Notes under the pieces: model-generated
The model's database searches: none
Seen by the model: the letters and a program-made list of their open reading frames with translations, nothing else
Told to the model about the DNA's origin: nothing
In this document: one piece after another, positions 10,888 through 20,708 of the stretch
How the letters are laid out: each line of letters opens with the position of its first letter
Position numbering within the stretch: position 1 is the stretch's first letter
Translations under genes and position numbers: made by a program
Assembly (NCBI RefSeq): GCF_036017915.1
Contig: NZ_CP107929.1
Location: 6,685,001-6,749,000, forward strand
Origin: Micromonospora sp. NBC_00421
GTDB lineage: Bacteria > Actinomycetota > Actinomycetes > Mycobacteriales > Micromonosporaceae
Length of the DNA stretch: 64,000 nucleotides
Reading direction: 5' to 3'

Positions 10888-12345
10888 GTGGCCATGAGCC
10901 GGAACCGGCGCGGTCTCGCGCTGCTGGTGGCCGTGGTGCTGGCCCTGGCCGGCTGTACCGCCGACCGGAGGCCGCGGGAGGAATCCCGGCCGGCCCCGAC
11001 GACCAGCCCGACCCTGGGCGCGACCACCGGCCCGGCCGGCGTCGGCGACCCGTACTTCCCGACCGCGGGCAACAGCGGTTACGACGTCGACAGGTACGCC
11101 CTCAAGGTCCGCTACGACCCGGCCACCGACGAGCTGCGCGGCACCACCACCGTGCGGGCCACCGCCACCGCCGGGCTGCCCCTGTTCCACCTCGACCTGG
11201 CTGGCCTGACGGTGCGGCGGGTGACAGTGGACGGCACGCCGGCCCGGCACGCCCGCGAGGGTGCCGAGCTGGTGATCACCCCGGCCACGCCGGTCCGAGC
11301 CGGGGCGGTCTTCACCGTCGAGGTCGACTACGACGGCCGGCCGGTGCCGCTGCGCAACGAGACGATCGGCGAGGGCGGTTGGCTGCACACCGCCGACGGA
11401 GCGGTCGCGCTCGGCCAACCCGAGTCGGCGAGCACCTGGTTCCCGGTCAACGACCACCCCTCCGACAAGGCCACCTACGACTTCGAGATCACCGTGCCGA
11501 AGGGGCTGGTCGCGGTCGCCAACGGCGTGCCGAAGGGGCAGCGTCCGGCAGCCGGCGGTGGGACCACCTGGCGCTGGTCCGAGGACGCCCCGATGGCCAG
11601 CTACCTGAGCACCGTGGTGATCGGGAAGTACCGCACCACCACCGGTGAACACCGGGGCAGACCGGTGTTCAGCGCGGTCGCCAGCACCCTGCCCCGGGGT
11701 GCCGCGGACGAGTCGATCGCCCGCACGCTGGAGGTCGCCGACCACCTGGAGAGCGTCTTCGGGCCGTACCCGTTCGGGGCGTACGGCGGGGTGGTGGTCG
11801 ACGATCCCCGGATCCGGTACGCGCTGGAGACGCAGAGCCGGCCTGTCTACTCGGCCAGCTTCTTCCGGACCGGCGAGAACACCGGGGTGGTCGCGCACGA
11901 ACTGGCCCACCAGTGGTTCGGCGACAGCGTCTCGCTGGCCCGCTGGGAGGACATCTGGCTCAACGAGGGGCTGGCCACGTACACCGAGTGGCTCTGGGCC
12001 GAACACCAGGGCCGGGACACCGCCCAGGCGGCCTTCGACACGCGGTACGCCTCGTCCAGCGACCAGGTCTGGCGGGTGCCGCCCGGAGCGCCCGGGGTGG
12101 CGAACCTGTTCAGCGATTCGGTCTACCAACGCGGCGGGATGACCGTGCACGCGCTCCGGGTGACGGTCGGCGACGACGCGTTCTTCCGGATCCTGCGGAC
12201 CTGGGTGGCGGAGAAGCGGAACGACAATGCCACCACCGCCGAGTTCGTGGCCACCGCCGAGCGGGTCTCCGGGCAGCAGCTCGACGACCTCTTCGCCGCC
12301 TGGCTGCACGGCACCGAACGACCCCCGCCGCCCACCCGCCGCTGA
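10888..12345 (+). CDS. M1-family zinc aminopeptidase lipoprotein
   Basis: 485 residues. A lipoprotein signal ends in LALAGC (lipobox), so the enzyme is anchored on the outer face of the membrane. A Pro/Thr-rich spacer leads into the M1 N-terminal beta domain and a gluzincin catalytic domain. HELAHQWFGD (from about H337) gives two zinc ligands and the catalytic Glu, and WLNEGLATYTEWLW supplies the third ligand. At this length it lacks the large C-terminal helical domain of full M1 enzymes. The GTG at 10888 follows GGGGGA (10876-10881) by 6 nt; GTG 10870 and ATG 10894 are in-frame alternatives. A possible -10 TAGGCT is at 10846-10851. It converges with the LCP gene. Confidence 0.92.
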   Translation: MAMSRNRRGLALLVAVVLALAGCTADRRPREESRPAPTTSPTLGATTGPAGVGDPYFPTAGNSGYDVDRYALKVRYDPATDELRGTTTVRATATAGLPLFHLDLAGLTVRRVTVDGTPARHAREGAELVITPATPVRAGAVFTVEVDYDGRPVPLRNETIGEGGWLHTADGAVALGQPESASTWFPVNDHPSDKATYDFEITVPKGLVAVANGVPKGQRPAAGGGTTWRWSEDAPMASYLSTVVIGKYRTTTGEHRGRPVFSAVASTLPRGAADESIARTLEVADHLESVFGPYPFGAYGGVVVDDPRIRYALETQSRPVYSASFFRTGENTGVVAHELAHQWFGDSVSLARWEDIWLNEGLATYTEWLWAEHQGRDTAQAAFDTRYASSSDQVWRVPPGAPGVANLFSDSVYQRGGMTVHALRVTVGDDAFFRILRTWVAEKRNDNATTAEFVATAERVSGQQLDDLFAAWLHGTERPPPPTRR

Positions 12346-12369
12346 CCCGTCCCAGCCCCGCCCACCCGG

Positions 12370-13494
12370 TCAGTTCTTCACCCGCAGCTCGGGGTGGGCG
12401 TCCAGATAACTCTCGGCCTTGCCGGCCTTGAGCGCCGGCAGGAAGCCCTTGCCGACGGTGGTGAGCTGCTCACCCCGGTAGCTGCTGCCCTTGCCCACCC
12501 CGTCGCCGGGCAGGCCGACCAGGGTGATCCGGTCGGCGCTCATGCCACCCAGGGCGTACGCCAGGTCGACGATGCGCGGCCCGCCCGCATAGACCAGGGT
12601 GTCGCCGAGCGCGGCCACCACCTGCTCCACCCGGTCCGGTTCACGGGCCAGGTTCCCGCCGAGGATCTTGGCGGCCAGCGCCCGGAGGAGCTGCTGCTGG
12701 TGGCGCTGCCGGGCGTAGTCGCCGCCGGCGATGTAGCGCTGCCGGGCGTAGTCGAGCGCCTGCCAGCCGTTGAGGTGCCGTTCGCCCTTCTCGTAGACCA
12801 TCTGCGGGCCGGTGTAGCCGCCGCCACCGGGGGCCGGGTCGCGGTACTTGCCGTCCGGCCTGCGGTGCAGGGAGGGGACCCGCTGGTCGACGTAGAGGTC
12901 CACCCCGCCGAGGGTGTCGACCAGCCGGTCGAAGCCGTTGAAGGTGATCACCGCACCGGCGTCGAAGCGCAGCCCGGTGTAGCCGGCGACCGTGCTGCGC
13001 AGCAGCTCGTACCCCTGGGCGGCGCTGGGGTTCTTGGGTTTGCCCGGCACCCGGCTGCCGTAGCTCATCGCGTGGGTGAGCTTCGTCCGGCCGCCCTTGT
13101 ACCCCGACTTCGGGAACGCCGGGATGTCGACCACCAGGTCGCGGGGGAGCGAGAAGAGGTACGCCCGGTCCAGCCCGGCCGGCACGTGCAGCACCAGCAC
13201 CGAGTCGCCGTGCGGCTCCCAACCGGGCACGCTGACCCGGGTGTCCACCCCGACCAGGAGCAGGTTGAGCGGGCCGGTGATGGCCGCGCCGGGTGGCGGG
13301 GTCGGGCTGGGGGTGGGGGTGGGGCTCGGCGTCGGGCTGGCGGTCGTGGCGACCGGCCCGGCCGTACGCCGTGGCCCGTCGTCGCGGACCTGCCGGGTCA
13401 CCACCAGGGCGACCACCGCCACCAGTACGACACCGACCAGGGCGGCCAGCCCCCACACCCATCGTGGGCGTCCCGTTCCGGTTTCCTGAGTCAT
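12370..13494 (-). CDS. LytR-CpsA-Psr (LCP) family cell-wall ligase
   Basis: 374 residues. A short cytoplasmic tail, one membrane anchor (about 13-35), a Thr/Pro linker, then an extracellular LCP domain. Family hallmarks are LNLLLVGVDTR, GDSVLVLHVPAGLDRAYLFSLPRDLVVDIP (Arg/Asp pyrophosphate site), the middle segment ITFNGFDRLVDTLGGVDLYVD, and HLNGWQALDYARQRYIAGGDYARQRHQQ. LCP enzymes transfer lipid-linked glycopolymers to peptidoglycan. The C-terminus (VGKGFLPALKAGKAESYLDAHPEL) is a short extension. The ATG at 13494 starts just before the anchor. Confidence 0.93.
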   Translation of the reverse strand: MTQETGTGRPRWVWGLAALVGVVLVAVVALVVTRQVRDDGPRRTAGPVATTASPTPSPTPTPSPTPPPGAAITGPLNLLLVGVDTRVSVPGWEPHGDSVLVLHVPAGLDRAYLFSLPRDLVVDIPAFPKSGYKGGRTKLTHAMSYGSRVPGKPKNPSAAQGYELLRSTVAGYTGLRFDAGAVITFNGFDRLVDTLGGVDLYVDQRVPSLHRRPDGKYRDPAPGGGGYTGPQMVYEKGERHLNGWQALDYARQRYIAGGDYARQRHQQQLLRALAAKILGGNLAREPDRVEQVVAALGDTLVYAGGPRIVDLAYALGGMSADRITLVGLPGDGVGKGSSYRGEQLTTVGKGFLPALKAGKAESYLDAHPELRVKN

Positions 13495-13624
13495 CGCTCG
13501 CCACCCCCGTCTGCACAACGCGTCGACCGGCCCCCCGGGTTGCGGGCGTCGATCGGCGACGGTGAGCATGATCGCGCGAAATCCGGCACTGGCGCGATGG
13601 CTACCCGCCGGTAATGATGCGTTC

Positions 13625-15334
13625 ATGCGGTACGACGTGCTCGTCATCGGCTCCGGCTTCGGTGGCAGCGTCACCGCGCTGCGGCTGGCCGAGAAGGGCT
13701 ACACCGTAGGGGTGCTGGAGGCGGGCCGGCGGTTCGCCGACGACGAGTTCCCGCAGACCTCCTGGCGGCTGCGCCGGTTCCTCTGGGCACCCCGGCTCGG
13801 CTGTTACGGGCTGCAACGGATCACCCTGCTCCGCCCGGCCGACCGGAAGGCCGGCGGCGGCGTGCTCGTGCTCTCCGGTGCCGGGGTGGGCGGCGGCTCC
13901 CTGGTCTACGCGAACACCCTCTACCAGCCGCCGGACGCCTTCTACACCGACCCGCAGTGGCGCGACGTCACCGACTGGCGGGCCGAACTCGCCCCTCACT
14001 ACGACCAGGCCGCACGGATGCTCGGGGTCACCACGTACCCCCGGCACACCGGCGCGGACCGGGCGATGCGGGCGGTGGCCGAGCGGATGGGGGTGGGGCA
14101 CACCTTCGGGCCCACCCCGGTGGGGGTGCACCTCGGCCGCCCCGGCGAACGGGTGGCCGACCCGTACTTCGGTGGGGCGGGGCCGGAGCGCACCGGCTGC
14201 ACGCACTGCGGGTCGTGCATGACCGGCTGCCGGCACGGTGCCAAGAACACCCTGGTCAAGAACTACCTGTGGCTTGCCGAACGGCTCGGCGCGCGGGTCC
14301 ATCCGCTGACCACGGTGACCGCCGTCCACCCGGATGCCGACGGCGGCTACCGGGTGCACACCACGCGGACCGGAGCCTGGCTGCGGCGGCGTCGCCAGGT
14401 GTTCCGGGCCGACCAGGTGGTCTTCGCGGCCGGCGCGCTCGGCACCCAGCGGCTGCTGCACGAGATGAGGCAGACCGGGGTGCTGCCCCACCTGTCGGAC
14501 CGCCTCGGCGAACTGACCCGCACCAACTCGGAGGCGATCCTCGGCGCGTCGGTCGGCCACCGGCAGGCCGGGCAACGGGGGCTCGACTTCACCGACGGGG
14601 TGGCGATCACCAGCTCGTTCCACCCCGACCCGCAGACCCACGTCGAGCCGGTCCGCTACGGCCGGGGCGCCAACGCGATGGGGCTGCTCCAGTCGTTGCT
14701 TGTCGACGGCGGCCCGCACCGGGTCCGGCGCTGGCTGGGCGGCCTCGTCCGGCACCCCCTGGTGGCCGCCCGGATGCTCTCGGTGCGCCGCTGGTCGGAG
14801 CGGACGGTGATCGCGCTGGTGATGCAGTCGGTCGACAACTCGCTTACCACCCGCTGGCAGCGGGGCCCGCTGGGCCGGCGACGGCTGGTCTCCGGCCCCG
14901 GGCACGGCGCGCCCAACCCGACCTGGATCCCGGCCGGCAACCGGGCGGTCCGGCTGCTCGCCGAGGAGATCGACGGCACCCCGGGTGGGGCGTTGACGGA
15001 GCCGTTCGACATCCCGATGACCGCGCACATCCTCGGCGGGGCGGTGATCGGTGCCACCCCGGCCGACGGGGTGATCGACCCGTGGCACCGGGTGTACGGG
15101 CATCCGGGGCTGCACGTGGTCGACGGGGCGGCGGTCTCGGCGAACCTCGGGGTGAACCCGTCGCTGACGATCACCGCGCAGGCGGAACGGGCGATGTCGT
15201 ACTGGCCGAACAAGGGCGAACCGGACCCCCGGCCGCCGCTCGGGTCGGCGTACACCCGGATGGGTGCGGTGCCGCCGCGGCACCCGGCGGTCCCGGCGGA
15301 CGCCCCCGGCGCGCTGCGTCACGGGCCGCGCTGA
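13625..15334 (+). CDS. GMC-type FAD oxidoreductase, ChoD-like
   Basis: 569 residues. The Rossmann motif GSGFGGSVTALRLAE is at the very N-terminus, then the FAD-binding GAGVGGGSLVYANTLY, a cysteine-rich CTHCGSCMTGCRHGAKNT segment, and the C-terminal GMC signature HVVDGAAVSANLGVNPS. This resembles the class I cholesterol oxidase ChoD group, and in Mycobacterium choD also lies beside guaB2-guaB3. The four clustered Cys suggest an added metal or Fe-S site as in related oxidoreductases. The true substrate may not be cholesterol. No clear SD precedes the ATG at 13625; an in-frame GTG is at 13562. Confidence 0.85.
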   Translation: MRYDVLVIGSGFGGSVTALRLAEKGYTVGVLEAGRRFADDEFPQTSWRLRRFLWAPRLGCYGLQRITLLRPADRKAGGGVLVLSGAGVGGGSLVYANTLYQPPDAFYTDPQWRDVTDWRAELAPHYDQAARMLGVTTYPRHTGADRAMRAVAERMGVGHTFGPTPVGVHLGRPGERVADPYFGGAGPERTGCTHCGSCMTGCRHGAKNTLVKNYLWLAERLGARVHPLTTVTAVHPDADGGYRVHTTRTGAWLRRRRQVFRADQVVFAAGALGTQRLLHEMRQTGVLPHLSDRLGELTRTNSEAILGASVGHRQAGQRGLDFTDGVAITSSFHPDPQTHVEPVRYGRGANAMGLLQSLLVDGGPHRVRRWLGGLVRHPLVAARMLSVRRWSERTVIALVMQSVDNSLTTRWQRGPLGRRRLVSGPGHGAPNPTWIPAGNRAVRLLAEEIDGTPGGALTEPFDIPMTAHILGGAVIGATPADGVIDPWHRVYGHPGLHVVDGAAVSANLGVNPSLTITAQAERAMSYWPNKGEPDPRPPLGSAYTRMGAVPPRHPAVPADAPGALRHGPR

Positions 15335-15388
15335 CCGGGTGCGGCGTGCCCGGGGGCGGCCCGTGCCCGGGGCGGGTGTGACTGTCGG

Positions 15389-15394
15389 TAGGAT
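15389..15394 (+). promoter_or_regulatory. -10 box of a leaderless guaA transcript
   Basis: TAGGAT ends 8 nt before the guaA ATG, which places transcription start at or next to the start codon. There is no SD in the gap, which supports a leaderless mRNA. Confidence 0.65.
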
Positions 15395-15402
15395 TTGCGC
15401 AC

Positions 15403-16959
<1,557 letters not shown>

Positions 16960-16966
16960 CCGGGGC

Positions 16967-17272
16967 TCAGCCGGCCGTCGGCGGTACCGCCGGAGGCTGA
17001 GGCTGCGGCCGGGGTGCCGGCTGCGGCGTCGTCGGGTGCGGCCAGGCCGGGGCGCCGGCCGGCTCCTCCGGCATCAGGAACCACATGACCGGGTACGCCA
17101 GGGCGGCGACACCGCCGGTGACCAGGGTCGCCACCGCGAACAACACCCGGACCAGGGTGGGGTCGACGGCGAAGTAGCGGCCGAGGCCGCTGGCGACGCC
17201 TGCCACCATCCGGTCGGTGGTCGGCCTGCGGAGCTGCTTGTACGGGGCGTGGGGGGTGCTCGTCGAGGTCAT
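16967..17272 (-). CDS. Small PspC-domain membrane protein
   Basis: 101 residues. A PspC domain (about 12-72) with the signature KQLRRPTTDRMVAGVASGLGRYFAVDPTLVRV and a transmembrane helix ending in YPVMWFLMPEEP, followed by a Pro/Gln tail. PspC proteins sit in the cytoplasmic membrane and take part in envelope-stress sensing. It converges on guaA with 7 nt between stop codons. Two further PspC domains occur at 22.5-25.6 kb. Confidence 0.9.
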   Translation of the reverse strand: MTSTSTPHAPYKQLRRPTTDRMVAGVASGLGRYFAVDPTLVRVLFAVATLVTGGVAALAYPVMWFLMPEEPAGAPAWPHPTTPQPAPRPQPQPPAVPPTAG

Positions 17273-17416
17273 GTCTCCACGGTCCGCGCCGACCGGGCCG
17301 CCGACCTCGGTGACTGCCCCGATCCCTACCCTGATCGATCCCTGAGTGGCCAGCTCTGAGTCAGGAATCCGACTCTTTTCCGCACTGGTAACGCGACCCG
17401 GGGAGAATTTGGCTCC

Positions 17417-18364
17417 GTGACCACCTTGCTGGAGCCGCTCCGCAGGATCGCGGCATATGCAGTCTGTGCAGATTCAGTCGGCCGAGTGTTGCTGGTCCGC
17501 GCATCGGAGCGCTCCGGCACCCCCGGCGTATGGTCCCTGCCCGGTGGGGCGGTCGACCACGGCGAGGACCCGAACCACACGGTCGTCCGGGAGACAGCCG
17601 CCGAGACGGGCCTCTCGGTCGCCGTCGCCGGCCTGGCGGACGTCCTGGCCGACATGCGCGCACTGCCCGAGCGGCGCATCACCATCCACACCGACCGCCT
17701 GATCTACCAGGTCTCGGTGCGTGGCGGCACCCTCACCGACCGGGTGGACCGCTCCACCGACCTGGTCCGCTGGTACACCCTCGACGAGGCGCGGGAGCTG
17801 CCGCTGCGGGCCTTCACCGCACGCGCCCTGGGGCTGCCGGCCTCCTCGGCCGACGTGGTCCCCGACGAGGCCCCCGAGTTCCCCTCCTTCTACGCCGTGC
17901 CCGGCCCGGACGGGCTGCACCGGGCGCAGCGCTTCGCCGCGTACGCGGTGGCCACCGACCCGGCGGGCCGGGTGCTGCTGACCCGGGTCTCCGACGGCTA
18001 CCCGGGCGCGGGCTGCTGGCACCTGCCCGGCGGCGGCACCGACTACGGCGAGCAGCCGGGCGCGGCACTGATCCGGGAGCTGGTCGAGGAGACCGGGCAG
18101 ACGGGTCGACTCGTCGAGCTGCTCGGGGTGGCCAGTCACCGGGACGCCGCCTCGCTCGGCCCCGAGGGCTACCCGATCGACTGGCACGGCGTACGCGCCT
18201 TCTACCGGGTGATGGTCGACCAGCCCGCCCCGCCGACGGTGACCGACGTGGGCGGCTCCACCTGTGAGGCCCGCTGGTTCGCCCGTGAGGAGCTGGGTGC
18301 CCTGCCCGCCGACCGGCTCACCGAGGTCACCGCCGAGGCGGTGCAGGCCGCCCGACTCACCTGA
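17417..18364 (+). CDS. Tandem double-Nudix hydrolase A (degenerate first box)
   Basis: 315 residues, two Nudix domains in one chain. Domain 1 (about 5-140) has GGAVDHGEDPNHTVVRETAAETGL, in which the first Glu of the metal-binding REXXEE core is Ala (RETAAE). Domain 2 (about 165-300) has GGGTDYGEQPGAALIRELVEETGQ with an intact core. Nudix enzymes hydrolyse nucleoside diphosphates linked to another moiety; no substrate can be read from the sequence. Domain 1 may be weakly active or structural. The GTG start has a GGGGAG 12 nt upstream. It is followed 81 nt later by a paralogue of the same two-domain layout. Confidence 0.88.
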   Translation: MTTLLEPLRRIAAYAVCADSVGRVLLVRASERSGTPGVWSLPGGAVDHGEDPNHTVVRETAAETGLSVAVAGLADVLADMRALPERRITIHTDRLIYQVSVRGGTLTDRVDRSTDLVRWYTLDEARELPLRAFTARALGLPASSADVVPDEAPEFPSFYAVPGPDGLHRAQRFAAYAVATDPAGRVLLTRVSDGYPGAGCWHLPGGGTDYGEQPGAALIRELVEETGQTGRLVELLGVASHRDAASLGPEGYPIDWHGVRAFYRVMVDQPAPPTVTDVGGSTCEARWFAREELGALPADRLTEVTAEAVQAARLT

Positions 18365-18445
18365 CGGTGGCTGCCCCGGTCGGTGCTCGGTCGGGCGACC
18401 GCTAGCCTCATGATCGACGGGCGGGCCGCGACGGGGGAGTGCGAC

Positions 18446-19438
18446 GTGCAGGAGCGACGGCGGATCGCGGCGTACGGCTGGGCGGTGGACGACGCCGGCC
18501 GGGTCCTGCTGGCCCGGGGGGCGGCCTCCGGCCCCTTTCCGGAGGTCTGGCGGTTGCCGGGCGGGGGCGTCCGGCATGCCGAGCATCCGGTCGACGCAGT
18601 GGTCCGCGGGTTCGCCGAGGAGACCGGGCTGGACGCCACGGTCACCGGGGTGCGCGCCGCCGTCGCCGACGTGACCCACCTCCGTGCCGGAAACTCGGAC
18701 GTGTCGGTGCACACCGACCGATTGGTGTTCGACGTCACCGTCCGGGGTGGTCGACTCCGCTCGGCGGCGGACGGGGGCGCCGACGAATTGGCCTGGTGCA
18801 CCCCGCAGGAGGCGGCGGTGTCGCCGTTGCTGCCGTTCACCGCCCGGCTGCTCGGCCTGCCGGCCGCGCCGCTTCCCGCCGACCTGCCGCAGGAACCGCC
18901 GACCGCGCCTCAGCCGCCGCCCGGGTCGGACCGGCGGCAACGGTTCGCCGCGTACGGCCTGGTCACCGACCCCGACCAGCGGGTGTTGCTCACATTGATC
19001 GCGCCCGGCTATCCGGGTGCCGGCAAGTGGCATCTGCCCGGCGGGGGTACCGATCACGGTGAGCAGCCGGTCGACGGTCTGTTACGGGAACTGGTGGAGG
19101 AGGCGGGCCAGCGGGGCCGGGTCGACCGATTGATCTTGGTCGACAATCTGCACAATCCGGTCGCAGTCGGCCCAGAGGGTCGACCACTCGACTGGCATGG
19201 AGTGCGGGTGATCTATCGGGTGCTGGTCGACGAGCCCGGCGAGGCGGTGGTGACCGAACCAGCGGGGGGATCGACGGCGAGCGCCGCCTGGTTCACGTCT
19301 TCGCAGCTCAGCGGCCTTTTGTTGACAGACGTGGCCCTGTTGGCGACCGGGGCGGCGGTCGGATGGCGGTCGCTCGACGAGCCGGTTGAGGGGCACTCCG
19401 GTAAAGTCAGGCCTGCGGTTGGCGACAAGAATGGGTGA
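18446..19438 (+). CDS. Tandem double-Nudix hydrolase B (degenerate first box)
   Basis: 330 residues, a diverged paralogue of the preceding gene. Domain 1 has [24 protein letters not shown]: the Glu after the Nudix Arg is Gly (RGFAEE), a different defect from its neighbour. Domain 2 has [24 protein letters not shown] with a complete core. The shared inter-domain phrase [21 protein letters not shown] and the post-Nudix [20 protein letters not shown] match gene A. The GTG at 18446 is chosen because GGGGGAG (18433-18439) is 6 nt upstream; earlier in-frame starts lack an SD. Substrate unknown. Confidence 0.87.
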   Translation: MQERRRIAAYGWAVDDAGRVLLARGAASGPFPEVWRLPGGGVRHAEHPVDAVVRGFAEETGLDATVTGVRAAVADVTHLRAGNSDVSVHTDRLVFDVTVRGGRLRSAADGGADELAWCTPQEAAVSPLLPFTARLLGLPAAPLPADLPQEPPTAPQPPPGSDRRQRFAAYGLVTDPDQRVLLTLIAPGYPGAGKWHLPGGGTDHGEQPVDGLLRELVEEAGQRGRVDRLILVDNLHNPVAVGPEGRPLDWHGVRVIYRVLVDEPGEAVVTEPAGGSTASAAWFTSSQLSGLLLTDVALLATGAAVGWRSLDEPVEGHSGKVRPAVGDKNG

Positions 19439-19640
19439 TGAAGCCCGAGATGGGAATAAGGGAGCGGTTCGCGTGGTTTAAGCGGATATAGAACTACCGC
19501 CGGCAGCTATCGCCAAGCACCAGGCCCCTGTGCAATGGTGTACTCCGCTTGAACGGCTGCCGGGCCACGAAGCGGTCCGGCACGAGACAGCCGGACATCC
19601 GCCCGCACGGGCGGCCAGCCGATCCGGTGATGGAGGAAAC

Positions 19641-20645
19641 GTGCCGAGAGCCCCATGGCGCCGGCGTCGTACGACTGACAGTCCGCGCCCCGCAGGGCGT
19701 CGCTGGGCGGGCCGGTTGCGCCGCAGCAGCACATTCGCCCGCCAGGTGCTGCTGGTCCGGGTGGGTCGCCGCGACGGCGACCAGCTCAACAGCACCGACC
19801 TGGTCCTTCCGGAGCACCGTGTCGACCGCCAACGTCGCCGGTACGGTTTCGACCGTCGGGGGGTCACCCTCGACCGCGCCGAGATCGAGGCGGTCGTGCC
19901 GGTCAGCCCGGCACTCGCCCCCGCCGCGTCGGTCGACGATTCGCCGGCGACGGCGATCCCGCTGCTCCCCGGCGCGCGTACCCCGGCCCGCCGGATGAAG
20001 TTCGCGCTGGTCAACGCCTGCACCCTGGCCAGCCTGGTGCTCGGCATCAACGCCATCTTCGTGGCCATGGACGGTCATACCCGGCTCGCCGCGCTCCTGC
20101 TGATCGCCTGCGTGGTCTTCGACGGTCTCGACGGCGCGCTCGCCCGGAAGTTCGGCGTGGCCAGCCCGTTCGGTGCCCAGATGGACTCGCTTGCCGACAT
20201 GTGCTCCTTCGGCCTGGCCGCCCCGGTGGTGGTCTACGCCTCGCTGGCCGGGTCGGCCCCCACCGCCGCCGCGGCGGTCGCGGCGGCCCTCGTGGCGTCC
20301 TGCGCCGCGATCCGGCTCGCCCGGTTCAACGTCTCACCCAAGGACGGCCGGTTCTTCTGCGGCGTGCCCACCACCATGGCGGCGGCGGTGCTCGCCCTCA
20401 CCGTGGCCATCGGGCTGCCGCTGCCGGCGACCGTGCAGATCGGCGGGGTGGCGCTGCTGGCCTTCGCGATGGTGTCCAGCTTCCCCTACGCCAAGCTTGC
20501 CCGGCTGGTCAAGCTGCCGCCGTGGCTCTGGCTGGCCCCGGCCGTCGGCGCGCTTGTCGACATCCGGCTCACCTTCGCCCTCGTGGTGATGGGCTACCTG
20601 GTCAGCGGGCCGCTGCTCTGGCTGCACCAGCGTCGCACAGCCTGA
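19641..20645 (+). CDS. pssA: Phosphatidylserine synthase (CDP-diacylglycerol-serine O-phosphatidyltransferase)
   Basis: 334 residues. Makes phosphatidylserine from CDP-diacylglycerol and serine in the membrane. The CDP-alcohol phosphotransferase motif DG-x2-AR-x8-G-x3-D-x3-D is present, starting at DGLDGALARKFG and ending MDSLAD, with about seven hydrophobic segments after it. An N-terminal Arg-rich, non-membrane extension of about 115 residues precedes the first membrane segment (MKFALVNACTLASLVLG) and is not part of the core family. The GTG at 19641 follows GGAGG by 4 nt; a shorter start at the Met before the membrane domain cannot be excluded. It converges with psd, the next enzyme of the pathway. 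Confidence 0.92.
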   Translation: MPRAPWRRRRTTDSPRPAGRRWAGRLRRSSTFARQVLLVRVGRRDGDQLNSTDLVLPEHRVDRQRRRYGFDRRGVTLDRAEIEAVVPVSPALAPAASVDDSPATAIPLLPGARTPARRMKFALVNACTLASLVLGINAIFVAMDGHTRLAALLLIACVVFDGLDGALARKFGVASPFGAQMDSLADMCSFGLAAPVVVYASLAGSAPTAAAAVAAALVASCAAIRLARFNVSPKDGRFFCGVPTTMAAAVLALTVAIGLPLPATVQIGGVALLAFAMVSSFPYAKLARLVKLPPWLWLAPAVGALVDIRLTFALVVMGYLVSGPLLWLHQRRTA

Positions 20646-20662
20646 TCCGTCCGCAGCTACGC

Positions 20663-20694
20663 AACAGGGGCGCCGCGATCGCGGCGCCCCTGTT
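20663..20694. terminator. Perfect 32-bp palindrome, bidirectional terminator between pssA and psd
   Basis: The two 16-nt halves (AACAGGGGCGCCGCGA and its exact complement) form a hairpin without mismatch, 17 nt after the pssA stop and 14 nt from the psd stop. It would serve both convergent genes. Confidence 0.75.
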
Positions 20695-20708
20695 CGCGTC
20701 GGCGTCGC

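Noticed and set aside
13600..13625. Leaderless start for the GMC oxidoreductase using TAATGAT upstream
   Set aside because: The hexamer does not match TAnnnT in register, so the evidence is too weak to list as a promoter.
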